From: Nocardioides mangrovi
GTDB lineage: Bacteria > Actinomycetota > Actinomycetes > Propionibacteriales > Nocardioidaceae
Assembly (NCBI RefSeq): GCF_020073815.1
Contig: NZ_JAIQZJ010000002.1
Coordinates: forward strand, 186,001-250,000
Length of the DNA stretch: 64,000 bases
Direction: 5' to 3'
Part shown: piece after piece, positions 50,017 through 57,528 of the stretch
Numbering within the stretch: position 1 is the first letter of the stretch
Layout of the letters: every line of letters starts with the position of its first letter
Made by a program: the position numbers and the translations under genes
The notes under the pieces: generated by a model
The model's input: only the letters and a program-made list of their open reading frames with translations
Databases searched by the model: none
What the model was told of the DNA's origin: nothing

Positions 50017-51416
50017 AGACCCACCTTCCCGGTCCGGTTGATCAGGGTGTCGAGCATCTCGTCGACCGTGGTCATGACGCGGGCGGCGGCCTGGTAGGAC
50101 TTCTGGGCCATCACCATGTTGACCGTCTCCTCGTCCTGGCTGACGCCGGTCAGCTGCTCGCGGGCGTTGTCGACCTGGGTCGTCATCACCTGCTGGTTCT
50201 CGGCGAGCTGCTTGACGGTGTTGACGCTGCTGCCGAAGTTGTTGACCAGGCGCTGGTAGGCGTCGCCGACGGTGATCGCGTCGGACATCGCGTCGGCGTT
50301 GGCCGCGTCGAGCACGCCGCCCGACTCGCTGGAGGCCGCGATCTCGCTGGTCTTGGTCAGGACCACCTTGAGGCTCGCGGCAGCGTCGTCGGGGTCGTAG
50401 GAGAAGAAGTCCGACCCGATGTTGCCGTCGATGTCGTAGCCCGTGGTCTGCACCGCGTTGATCGCGTCGGCGAAGTCGGCGGCGATCTGGTTCAGCCCGG
50501 ACACGTAGTCGGGGATCACCTTGTCGATGAGCTCGACGCCGGCGCCGATCTCACCCCCGAGCGCACCGTCGACGTCGGTCGAGGTGCCGTCGGGCGCGAC
50601 CACGGAGAAGGTGATCTCCGCCGCCGGGTCGCTGGCCGTGCCGTCGGCCTCGATGCCGGAGGCGATCTCGATCTTCGACGCCTTCCCGCCCGACACCAGG
50701 GAGACCCCGTTGACGGTGATGTCCATGCCCCCGTCGTCGCGGATCTTCGCGGTCGCGCCCGAGAGCTCGGAGAGCCGCAGCGCCAGGGCGTCGCGGGTGT
50801 CCATCAGGGTCGAGGTGTCGCTGCCGTTGGCGGTGGCCGCAGCCAGGGTCTTGTTGGTGGAGGCGAGCTGGTTGGCGACGTCGTTGATCTCCAGGACGTT
50901 GGCGGACACCCGGGCCCGCTGGTCCTGCGCCTCGGCGGCGAAGTTCGACGACTGGAGGTTGAAGGCGTCCGCCGCGATGGAGGCGGTGGAGAGCACCTGG
51001 CTGCGAGCCGCGTCGCTCCCGGGCGAGTTCACCAGGTCCTGGAGCGCCGACTTGAAGTTGTTGAGCGCGGCCGCGAGGCCGGAGCTGCTCGGCTCGGCGA
51101 TCCCGGTCTCCAGTCGGCTCATCGCGGCCGACTTCAGGTCCAGGTAGCCCTGCGTGCCGTGCTCGCGGCGCATCCGCGCGTCCAGCAACGGGTCGTTGAT
51201 GCGCTGCACACCGCTGGAGGTGACGCCGCTGCCCAGGCTCGAGGAGCGCGACCACAGCGCCGAGGTGTTGGCGGTCTCGATGGTCTGGCCGATCAGGCGG
51301 CGGCGGACGTAGCCCTCGGTGGAGGCGTTCGCGACGTTGGTGCTCGCGACGTCGATGACCCCCTGCTGGTAGCGCAGGGCGGTGAGGGCGGTGTTGATCG
51401 AGGAGAAGCCCGTCAC
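50013..51416 (-). CDS. flgK: Flagellar hook-associated protein 1
   Basis: 467 residues. The rod-type N terminus SSINTALTALRYQQGVIDVA (residues 5-24) with STNVANASTEGYVRR, and C-terminal QKSYQAAARVMTTVDEMLDT, are the FlgK hallmark ends; the middle is variable (~150-370). Starts one base after the flgN stop with a GTG. Part of the flgN-flgK-flgL-fliW-csrA run on the minus strand, which begins at a FliA-type promoter. Confidence 0.95.
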   Translation of the reverse strand: MTGFSSINTALTALRYQQGVIDVASTNVANASTEGYVRRRLIGQTIETANTSALWSRSSSLGSGVTSSGVQRINDPLLDARMRREHGTQGYLDLKSAAMSRLETGIAEPSSSGLAAALNNFKSALQDLVNSPGSDAARSQVLSTASIAADAFNLQSSNFAAEAQDQRARVSANVLEINDVANQLASTNKTLAAATANGSDTSTLMDTRDALALRLSELSGATAKIRDDGGMDITVNGVSLVSGGKASKIEIASGIEADGTASDPAAEITFSVVAPDGTSTDVDGALGGEIGAGVELIDKVIPDYVSGLNQIAADFADAINAVQTTGYDIDGNIGSDFFSYDPDDAAASLKVVLTKTSEIAASSESGGVLDAANADAMSDAITVGDAYQRLVNNFGSSVNTVKQLAENQQVMTTQVDNAREQLTGVSQDEETVNMVMAQKSYQAAARVMTTVDEMLDTLINRTGKVGL

Positions 51417-51417
51417 G

Positions 51418-51894
51418 TCACAGGCTCCGGTCGAGGACGGCGCTGCGGGCGGCGCCGGTGTCGACGGCCCCGCCGGCGGTGTAGGTGGTGCCCGAGCGGT
51501 CCAGGCCGAGCAGGGTGTCCTGGGTGGCGCGGAGGCCGGCGACGATCAGCGCGCGGTTGGTCTGCGCGACCCGGGCGATCTCGTCGGTGAGGCGGAGGAA
51601 CTGGTCGCGGTGCTCGACCAGGATGCCGGTCCACGGCTCGTCGGCGACGGCGATCAGGTCGCCGAGGCTCGCGTCCGGGCCCAGCCCGGCGAGCTCGGCC
51701 GCCTCGTTCGCGGCGACCGCCCGGAGCACCTCGAGCTCCCGCAGGGCGGCGACGGCCTCGTCGACGTCCCGGGAGGCGTTGGCCAGCCAGCGGGTGCGGC
51801 CGCTGGCCATGATCAGCTCCTCGACCTCCAGCCGGTAGAGCAGAGCCTCGAGCAGCTCGCGCTCTCGCCACAGCACCCATGTCAGCTTCTGCAC
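51418..51894 (-). CDS. flgN: Flagellar export chaperone FlgN
   Basis: 158-residue helical chaperone for FlgK and FlgL. Typical start WVLWRERELLEALLYRLEVE (~6-25), then VDEAVAALRELEVLRAVAAN and a long C-terminal coiled coil (EIARVAQTNRALIVAGLRAT). GTG start at 51894. First gene of the minus-strand flagellar operon, 60 bp downstream of a well-matched FliA-type promoter (51954-51980). Confidence 0.88.
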   Translation of the reverse strand: MQKLTWVLWRERELLEALLYRLEVEELIMASGRTRWLANASRDVDEAVAALRELEVLRAVAANEAAELAGLGPDASLGDLIAVADEPWTGILVEHRDQFLRLTDEIARVAQTNRALIVAGLRATQDTLLGLDRSGTTYTAGGAVDTGAARSAVLDRSL

Positions 51895-51953
51895 GACATC
51901 CCCTGGTTTGAGTCAACTGGTCCAGACGCCTTGTGCGCCGGTGTCGAGGAAGA

Positions 51954-51980
51954 AGATCGGCGGACGAACGGGCTTCCTGA
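51954..51980 (-). promoter_or_regulatory. FliA-type promoter for flgN-flgK-flgL-fliW
   Basis: Minus strand: TCAG, 15 bp, GCCGATCT. The FliA (sigma-28) consensus is TAAA-N15-GCCGATAA; the -10 matches at 6 of 8 bases and spacing is exact. Confidence 0.75.
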
Positions 51981-52076
51981 GCGGAAAAATCCCTTTAAAG
52001 GAGCGGATCCTGCCGATGGAGGTGGTGCCGACACATCCCAGCCCGCTCCCCGCGGAGGTCCGAGTTGAGTAAAGAT

Positions 52077-52103
52077 TCAAGGAATCTGCAAGAAAACCGG
52101 ACG
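52077..52103 (+). promoter_or_regulatory. Weak FliA-like promoter of the sigma gene
   Basis: TCAA, 15 bp, ACCGGACG. The -35 and spacing match the other FliA-type promoters here but the -10 diverges; it hints at autoregulation. Confidence 0.4.
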
Positions 52104-52133
52104 GGTCCGTTTCTGAAATGCACAATTACTCCC

Positions 52134-52997
52134 GTGACCCATTACAACGACGTCCCGCCGGGCTCCGAGGCGTTGATCGTGGTACACGTGCCCCTGGTCG
52201 GCCACATCGTCCGAGAGACGATGGCCAGGGTCCCGTCCCACGTTGACCGCGACGACCTCACCTCGGCCGGACTTGCCGCACTCGTGCAGGCAGCCCAGTC
52301 CTTCGACCCCGAGCGTGGCGTGCCGTTCAACCGGTACGCCACCACCCGCATCCGCGGCGCCATCCTCGATGAGCTCCGCAGCATCGACTGGGCCTCGCGC
52401 TCGGTCCGGCGTCGAGCCCGCGAGCTCGACGCCACCCGGTCCCACCTGGCGACCGTGCTCGGTCGCTCGGCGACCGCCGCCGAGGTCGCCCAGGCCACCG
52501 GCCTGAGCACCGAGGACGTCACCGCCAACGACGACGACGTGGCGCGGGCGCAGGTGCTCTCGCTGCACGCGTCCGAGGACGACTCGCTCGGTGAGAGCCT
52601 CGTGTCCAGCAGCCCGACCCCCGAGGCGCTGCTGGAGCACCGCGAGAAGCTCACCTACCTCACCGAGGCGATCGCCGAGCTCCCCGAGCGGCTCCGCCTC
52701 GTGGTGGAGCAGTACTTCCTCGCGGAGCGGCCGATGGCCGAGATCGCGGCGACCCTGGGCGTCACCGAGTCCCGGGTCTCCCAGCTCCGGGCGGAGGCGC
52801 TCGTGCTCCTGCGCGACGCCCTCAACCACGAGCTGGAGCCGGACCTCGTCCCCGAGGCGGCGCGCCCCGGCGGGGCGGCTGCCCGGCGCCGGGAGGCCTA
52901 CTTCGCGGCCGTCGCCGCCCGGCACGCCTCCGGGCTGCGCGGGTACGCCGGACCCGGCACCCTCGCCAACCAGATGGGCATCAACGCCAGCGCCTGA
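52134..52997 (+). CDS. fliA: FliA/WhiG-type sigma factor for flagellar genes
   Basis: 287 residues with sigma regions 2-4. Region 2 DDLTSAGLAALVQAAQSFDP and GVPFNRYATTRIRGAILDEL (~60-80); region 3 with GRSATAAEVAQATGLSTEDV; region 4 IAELPERLRLVVEQYFLAER and IAATLGVTESRVSQLRAEAL. These are typical of sigma-28/FliA. The GTG at 52134 is preferred; a TTG at 52065 would add 23 residues of unusual AT-richer sequence. A 52-base hairpin follows the stop. It should transcribe fliC, flgN and flgB operons from TCAR-N15-RCCGA promoters. Confidence 0.92.
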   Translation: MTHYNDVPPGSEALIVVHVPLVGHIVRETMARVPSHVDRDDLTSAGLAALVQAAQSFDPERGVPFNRYATTRIRGAILDELRSIDWASRSVRRRARELDATRSHLATVLGRSATAAEVAQATGLSTEDVTANDDDVARAQVLSLHASEDDSLGESLVSSSPTPEALLEHREKLTYLTEAIAELPERLRLVVEQYFLAERPMAEIAATLGVTESRVSQLRAEALVLLRDALNHELEPDLVPEAARPGGAAARRREAYFAAVAARHASGLRGYAGPGTLANQMGINASA

Positions 52998-53017
52998 TCC
53001 ACCCTCCCCCACCGTCC

Positions 53018-53069
53018 ACGGGCCTGGGGAGATCGGCCGAGAAAATCTCGGCGATCTCCTCAGGCCCGT
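53018..53069 (+). terminator. Terminator hairpin downstream of fliA
   Basis: Arms ACGGGCCTGGGGAGATCGG-CCGAGA and TCTCGG-CGATCTCCTCAGGCCCGT pair almost perfectly around an AAA loop (25-bp stem, one mismatch and one bulge). No U tract. The right arm overlaps the fliC -35. Confidence 0.7.
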
Positions 53070-53086
53070 TCCACATCTGCCGAATG
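53060..53086 (+). promoter_or_regulatory. FliA-type promoter of fliC
   Basis: TCAG, 15 bp, GCCGAATG. Spacing is exact and the -10 retains GCCGA. Transcription would start near 53092, leaving a leader of about 60 bases with the CsrA-type sites. Confidence 0.7.
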
Positions 53087-53100
53087 GAACGGCGTACGGA

Positions 53101-53144
53101 AGCCCACGGACGGGCTCCACTCCGACTCAGGACCCAAGGAAGGA
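53101..53144 (+). promoter_or_regulatory. CsrA-type binding region in the fliC leader
   Basis: A hairpin AGCCC-ACGGAC-GGGCT (53101-53116) presents GGA in a 6-base loop, the canonical CsrA target. Further GGA triplets at 53130, 53138 and 53142 overlap the ribosome-binding site. CsrA bridging a loop site and the ribosome site would block fliC translation until FliW relieves it. Structure is visible; binding is inferred. Confidence 0.7.
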
Positions 53145-53151
53145 ACCCATC

Positions 53152-53931
53152 ATGAGTCTCCGCATCAACACCAACTCCGACGCCCTCAACGCGTACCGCA
53201 ACCTGTCGGTCACCCAGGGCCAGATGTCGAAGTCCCTCGAGAAGCTGTCCAGTGGCTTCCGGATCAACCGCGCGGCCGACGACGCCGCGGGCCTCTCGAT
53301 CTCCGAGGGCCTCCGCTCGCAGATCGGCGGCCTCCAGGTCGGCGTCCGCAACGCGCAGGACGGCATCAGCGTCGCGCAGACCGCTGAAGGTGCGCTCACC
53401 GAGGTCCACTCCATGCTGCAGCGCATGAACGACCTCGCGGTGCAGTACAACAACGGCACCCAGAACTCGGACTCGCAGTCGGCCCTCCAGTCGGAGTTCG
53501 ACCAGCTGTCCGCCGAGATCGGCCGGATCCAGGACAACACCACCTTCAACGGCGTCGCCCTCTTCGGTGGCGACACGCTGAACTTCCAGGTCGGCTACTC
53601 CTCCTCGGACAGCATCTCGATCGACCTGAGCGGCTCCGTCGACACCAGCGGTCTCGACATCACCGACTCGCAGTCCATCCAGGACAGCATCACCAACGTC
53701 TCCTCGATGCGTTCGACCCTGGGTGCCACGCAGAACCGCTTCGAGCACACCATCAACAACGTCAACACCGAGATCGAGAACCTGACCGCGTCGGAGAGCC
53801 GCATCCGCGACACCGACATGGCCAGCGAGATGGTGTCCTACACCCGCTCGTCGATCCTGTCCCAGGCCGGCACCGCGATGCTCGCGCAGGCCAACCAGGC
53901 CCCGCAGGGCGTCCTGAAGCTCCTGGGCTGA
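53152..53931 (+). CDS. fliC: Flagellin
   Basis: 259-residue short flagellin consisting nearly only of the D0/D1 coiled-coil domains. N-terminal SLRINTNSDALNAYRNLSVT, FRINRAADDAAGLSISEGLR; C-terminal ENLTASESRIRDTDMASEMV and LAQANQAPQGVLKLLG. The variable D2/D3 region is replaced by an ~70-residue Ser/Asp-rich stretch. RBS AAGGAAGGAA; downstream of a FliA-type promoter and a CsrA-type site. Main filament subunit, exported with the help of FliS. Confidence 0.97.
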   Translation: MSLRINTNSDALNAYRNLSVTQGQMSKSLEKLSSGFRINRAADDAAGLSISEGLRSQIGGLQVGVRNAQDGISVAQTAEGALTEVHSMLQRMNDLAVQYNNGTQNSDSQSALQSEFDQLSAEIGRIQDNTTFNGVALFGGDTLNFQVGYSSSDSISIDLSGSVDTSGLDITDSQSIQDSITNVSSMRSTLGATQNRFEHTINNVNTEIENLTASESRIRDTDMASEMVSYTRSSILSQAGTAMLAQANQAPQGVLKLLG

Positions 53932-53969
53932 GCCTGACCCGCTGACCGGCCGCCCGGCCGGACAGCGAT

Positions 53970-54020
53970 GACGACCGGGGTCCCGGGAGTGCATCACCAC
54001 GCTCCCGGGGCCCCGTCGTC
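53970..54020 (+). terminator. Terminator hairpin between fliC and fliD
   Basis: Arms GACGACCGGGGTCCCGGGAG and CTCCCGGGGCCCCGTCGTC pair over ~19 bp around a 12-base loop. No U tract; it could reduce read-through from the highly expressed fliC. Confidence 0.65.
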
Positions 54021-54055
54021 GCATCCGGACCCGTTCCCGATCCGAAGGAGAAGTC

Positions 54056-55435
54056 GTGGCCACCTCCACGAGCAGCATCAGCGGACTCGCGAGCGGGCTC
54101 GACACCGCCAGCATCATCAGCCAGCTGATGACCCTGGAGGCCCAGCCGCAGACGCGGCTCAAGACGCAGCAGACCACCGAGAAGTCGGTCGTCTCCGCGC
54201 TCCAGACGATCAACACCAGCGTCGCCTCGCTGGCCACGGCCGCCGCCTCGCTCGCCAAGGCGAGCACCTGGCAGACCGTGAAGGGCACCTCCTCGGCGAC
54301 CGGCTTCTCCGTCACCACGAGCACGGGCGCGACGGCCGGCTCCTTCGACGTGAAGGTGGTCAGCCTCGCCAGCCGGTCCCAGGCCGCGTTCTCGACGGCG
54401 TCCGGGCTCAGCGACACCGTCACGAGCCAGAACCTCACGCTCACCACGAACGACGGCACCGAGCACGACGTCGACACCGGCTCGGGCAGCCTCACCGACG
54501 TCATCAAGGGCATCAACGACCTCACGTCCGAGACCGGCATCACCGCCACCGCGGTCAAGGTGGCCGACGGCAGCTACAAGCTGCTCGTCCAGTCCGCGAC
54601 CACCGGGGCGGACACCAGCTTCACCCTCACCAACGCGGACGGCAGCGACCTGCTGGGCGGCGCGACCGTCAAGGACGGCACCGACGCCTCGATCGACCTC
54701 GGGCTGGGCGTGGTCGCGACGTCCTCGACCAACACCTTCGAGGACGTCACGCCCGGCGTGGACCTGACCCTGTCCTCGTCGCTGGCGGTCGGTGACACGA
54801 GCACGATCAGCCTGGCGCAGGACAGCAGCGACATCACCGCGACCGTGAAGTCGCTGGTGGACTCGATCAACTCGATCCTCACGAGCATCGACACGCAGAG
54901 CAAGTTCGCCAGCTCGAGCTCCTCCAGCTCGACGAGCACCACGAGCAGCGGCGTCCTCGCCGGCGACGCGGTCACCCGCGACCTGCGCTACGCCCTGCTC
55001 AACACGGTCTTCGGCGGCACCGGCTCGATGGCGACCGCGGGCATCCAGACGACCCGCGACGGCATGCTCACCTTCGACGAGGACACCTTCACCGCGGCGT
55101 ACGCGGCCGACCCGGAGGGCATCGCCGCGAAGTTCACGTCCGGGGCGACGACCGACGCAGACGGCTTCGCGGCCCGCGTCGCGACCGTCGCCAAGGCCGC
55201 GAGCGACAGCATCGACGGCAGCGTCACCAAGGCCGTGAAGAGCCACAACACCCTCGTCGACACCCTCCAGAGCCAGATCGACGACTGGGACACTCGCCTC
55301 GCGCTCAAGAAGTCGACCCTCGAGGCGCAGTACACGGCCCTGGAGACGACCATGCAGTCGCTCAACAGCCAGAGCAGCTACCTCACGTCCCAGATCGCCG
55401 GGCTCCCGACGTGGGGATCTTCCTCATCCAGCTGA
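54056..55435 (+). CDS. fliD: Flagellar filament cap protein (hook-associated protein 2)
   Basis: 459 residues. N terminus TSSISGLASGLDTASIISQL (~3-22) with LMTLEAQPQTRLKTQQTTEK is the FliD signature; the C-terminal coil QSQIDDWDTRLALKKSTLEA and AQYTALETTMQSLNSQSSYL ends in a short tail. The centre is Thr/Ser-rich. GTG start 54056 after AAGGAGAA. It caps the growing filament and folds flagellin. Confidence 0.95.
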   Translation: MATSTSSISGLASGLDTASIISQLMTLEAQPQTRLKTQQTTEKSVVSALQTINTSVASLATAAASLAKASTWQTVKGTSSATGFSVTTSTGATAGSFDVKVVSLASRSQAAFSTASGLSDTVTSQNLTLTTNDGTEHDVDTGSGSLTDVIKGINDLTSETGITATAVKVADGSYKLLVQSATTGADTSFTLTNADGSDLLGGATVKDGTDASIDLGLGVVATSSTNTFEDVTPGVDLTLSSSLAVGDTSTISLAQDSSDITATVKSLVDSINSILTSIDTQSKFASSSSSSSTSTTSSGVLAGDAVTRDLRYALLNTVFGGTGSMATAGIQTTRDGMLTFDEDTFTAAYAADPEGIAAKFTSGATTDADGFAARVATVAKAASDSIDGSVTKAVKSHNTLVDTLQSQIDDWDTRLALKKSTLEAQYTALETTMQSLNSQSSYLTSQIAGLPTWGSSSSS

Positions 55436-55544
55436 CCGACGTGCCGAAGAACTGAGTACCGCAGGAACCAGTGCCGGAGAACGACTCGACGGCCCGCTCC
55501 ACCCGCCACCAACCCCCCTCATCGTGACCACGGAAGGAACATCG

Positions 55545-55928
55545 ATGAACACCACCGCCCGCAACGCGTACCTGGCCTCCTCCGTCACCACCGCGAGCCC
55601 GCAGCAGCTGCTCATCATGCTCTGCGACCGCCTCGCCCTCGACGTCCAGCGCGCGGCCGACGCCCTGCGCACCGGTCAGCCCGGCCAGGCGCACCCCCAC
55701 CTGCTGCACGCCCAGGAGATCGTCCTGGAGCTCGCGGCCAGCCTGAACGTCGACGTGTGGGAGGGCGCGGCCGGTCTCGCGTCGCTCTACGACTACCTCC
55801 ACCACGAGCTCGTGCGGGCGAACATCAACAAGGACCTGCGGGCGACGGAGTTCTGCCTCGACATCGTGACCACCCTGCGCGACACCTGGCGCGAGGCCGC
55901 CGGGTCGCTCCTGGCCGAGTCCGCGTGA
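55545..55928 (+). CDS. fliS: Flagellin export chaperone FliS
   Basis: 127-residue four-helix bundle: ARNAYLASSVTTASPQQLLI (~5-24) and LCDRLALDVQRAADAL, then LHAQEIVLELAASLNVDVWE and LYDYLHHELVRANINKDLRA. Binds the C terminus of flagellin until export. The ATG at 55545 follows GGAAGGAAC; the frame upstream of it is discarded. Its stop overlaps the next gene (GTGA). Confidence 0.93.
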   Translation: MNTTARNAYLASSVTTASPQQLLIMLCDRLALDVQRAADALRTGQPGQAHPHLLHAQEIVLELAASLNVDVWEGAAGLASLYDYLHHELVRANINKDLRATEFCLDIVTTLRDTWREAAGSLLAESA

Positions 55929-56272
55929 GCGACGACGTGGTCGTCGAGACCCCGGAGCACGCCGAGATGCGGCTCCGGCTCCACTGGGAGACGGCGCTCG
56001 ACCGGCTCGAGCTGGACGTGATCCTGGCCGAACGGCTGCTTGAGGACCCGACCCGCCAGGTGCCGGAGCCCTGGGACGAGCCCCTGCTGGCCGGCCCCAT
56101 CCCCGGTGACCTGCAGGAGCGGGCGATCTCGATCGCGGAGCGGCAGCGCCGGGTGCAGGTGCGGCTGAGCGAGAAGCTCACCTCGATCGGCCAGCAGCAC
56201 GCCTTCGCGCAGCGGATCCAGCAGGCGACCCGCCCGCCCGAGGTGCCGGTCTACCTCGACCTGCGCGCCTGA
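55925..56272 (+). CDS. Helical protein in the FliT position
   Basis: 115 residues, highly helical and charged: MRLRLHWETALDRLELDVIL (~15-34), LQERAISIAERQRRVQVRLSEK and QQHAFAQRIQQATRPPEVPV. It starts in a GTGA overlap with fliS, exactly where fliT (the FliD chaperone) is found in other bacteria, but sequence similarity to FliT is not evident to me. An export chaperone for FliD or another flagellar protein is the best guess from position. Confidence 0.7.
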   Translation: MSDDVVVETPEHAEMRLRLHWETALDRLELDVILAERLLEDPTRQVPEPWDEPLLAGPIPGDLQERAISIAERQRRVQVRLSEKLTSIGQQHAFAQRIQQATRPPEVPVYLDLRA

Positions 56273-56337
56273 CCCGCCGCCTGACCCGCCGTCGGCAACA
56301 CGCCGCGCCGTACCGGACGGAATTTCTCCAGAACTCC

Positions 56338-56364
56338 TCAAGAGGAGTGCCTCCCGACCGATGT
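56338..56364 (+). promoter_or_regulatory. FliA-type promoter of the flgB-fliK operon
   Basis: TCAA, 15 bp, ACCGATGT. The inverted pair ACTCCTC/GAGGAGT (56333-56348) overlaps its -35, a possible regulator site. It drives the long rod/basal-body operon. Confidence 0.7.
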
Positions 56365-56365
56365 C

Positions 56366-56392
56366 AGGGGTGAGCACGGAACGCTCGCCCCT
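56366..56392 (+). promoter_or_regulatory. CsrA-type hairpin in the flgB leader
   Basis: Arms AGGGGTGAGC and GCTCGCCCCT (one G-U pair) around loop ACGGAAC, presenting GGA in the loop as CsrA requires; starts 2 bases after the FliA -10. Possible CsrA target by analogy with fliC. Confidence 0.5.
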
Positions 56393-56437
56393 CGCCGAAG
56401 GATCGGCATCGCAACGCTTTCATCTCGGAGGCTCAGC

Positions 56438-56788
56438 GTGTCGTTCTCCCTGTCCGACCCCGTGGGTGCGGTGCTCAACGCCGCCCTCGACGGCGTCGCC
56501 CTGCGTCAACGCGTCACCGCGGACAACATCGCGAACGTCGACACCCCCGGCTACCGGGCGAGCAGCGTCGACTTCGAGACCAGCCTCCGCGCCGCCATCG
56601 CCTCCGGCGACCCGGGCGACGTCTCGGTGACCACGCAGGCCACCGACACCCCGGTCGGCGCCAACGACAACAACGTCGACCTGCGCGAGGAGACCCTCAC
56701 CGCGGTCCAGTCGCAGTTCCAGTACCAGATGCTGACCCGCGCGACGACCGAGCGGTTCAAGCTGATCAGCACCGTGGCGGCCGGCTGA
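56438..56788 (+). CDS. flgB: Flagellar basal-body rod protein FlgB
   Basis: 116 residues, proximal rod protein. The N-terminal [20 protein letters not shown] and [17 protein letters not shown] are the axial-protein motif (N-x-A-N-x-x-T-x-G-Y); the C-terminal [20 protein letters not shown] closes the coiled coil. GTG start at 56438 with GGAGG upstream. Stop overlaps flgC by one base. Confidence 0.95.
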   Translation: MSFSLSDPVGAVLNAALDGVALRQRVTADNIANVDTPGYRASSVDFETSLRAAIASGDPGDVSVTTQATDTPVGANDNNVDLREETLTAVQSQFQYQMLTRATTERFKLISTVAAG

Positions 56789-57183
56789 TGGGTGCCTTCG
56801 ACACCCTGCGCATCGCGAGCTCGTCGATGGGCGTCCACCAGGTGTGGCTGGACTCCCTCGCGAACAACATCGCGAACGTCAACACCGCCACCTCGACGAG
56901 CCAGACCGCCTTCCAGGCGCAGACCCCGATCGTGCGCTCGAGCGCCGGCGGCGGCGTCGAGATCGCCGGCATCGCGCTGAGCGACCCCAACGGCCGGGTG
57001 ACCTACGACCCCGACAGCCCGCTCGCCGACGCGAACGGCAACGTGCGCCTCCCCGAGGACGACCTCGCGAGCCAGATGACCCAGCTGGTCATGGCCCAGC
57101 GCGGCTTCCAGGCCTCGGTCCAGGTGATCAAGGACGCGCAGGAGACCTACCAGTCGGCCCTCTCGATCGGGAAGTCGTCATGA
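56788..57183 (+). CDS. flgC: Flagellar basal-body rod protein FlgC
   Basis: 131 residues. [20 protein letters not shown] and [20 protein letters not shown] are the axial N terminus; the C-terminal [20 protein letters not shown] is the rod-protein coil. ATG in the TGATG overlap with flgB; stop overlaps fliE. Forms the proximal rod with FlgB. Confidence 0.95.
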   Translation: MGAFDTLRIASSSMGVHQVWLDSLANNIANVNTATSTSQTAFQAQTPIVRSSAGGGVEIAGIALSDPNGRVTYDPDSPLADANGNVRLPEDDLASQMTQLVMAQRGFQASVQVIKDAQETYQSALSIGKSS

Positions 57184-57521
57184 GCGTCTCCGGGATCGAG
57201 TCGGTCGGCTTCACGCCGTACACCGCTCCGACGTTCGCGACCTCGGGCAGCAGCTCGGTCATCTCGTCGGGGTCCGCCTCCGGCACCCAGGCGGCCAGCG
57301 GCAACTTCGGCGACATGGTCCTCGACGGTCTCGACAAGCTCGAGGGCGTCCAGGACAAGGCCGACAGCCTCGCCGTCCAGGCCGCGACCGGCAACCTCGA
57401 CAACATCCACGACTACACCATTGCCGCCTCGGAAGCCTCCGTGACCGCCCAGCTGACGGTCGCCGTCCGCAACAAGGCGCTGGAGTCCTTCAACGAGATC
57501 ATGCGGATGCCGATCGGATGA
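57180..57521 (+). CDS. fliE: Flagellar hook-basal body complex protein FliE
   Basis: 113 residues. The typical FliE C-terminal half [40 protein letters not shown] and [20 protein letters not shown] with the final RMPIG; the N-terminal 40 residues are Ser/Thr-rich. It links the MS ring to the rod. Overlaps flgC (ATGA) and lies 7 bp before fliF. Confidence 0.94.
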   Translation: MSVSGIESVGFTPYTAPTFATSGSSSVISSGSASGTQAASGNFGDMVLDGLDKLEGVQDKADSLAVQAATGNLDNIHDYTIAASEASVTAQLTVAVRNKALESFNEIMRMPIG

Positions 57522-57528
57522 CCCACGG

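Larger units (their letters stand above)
51895..52133. other. Divergent regulatory region between flgN and the sigma-factor gene
   Basis: 239 bases without a gene. It holds the flgN promoter (51954-51980), a TTTAAAGGAGCGG patch near 51994 with a nearby GCCGAT whose spacing is not that of a FliA promoter, and a weaker FliA-like promoter for the sigma gene (52077-52103). Confidence 0.6.

Noticed and set aside
51994..52018. FliA promoter with TAAA and GCCGAT for the sigma gene
   Set aside because: The spacing is 12 bp, not the 15 bp seen in the other three promoters; probably chance.
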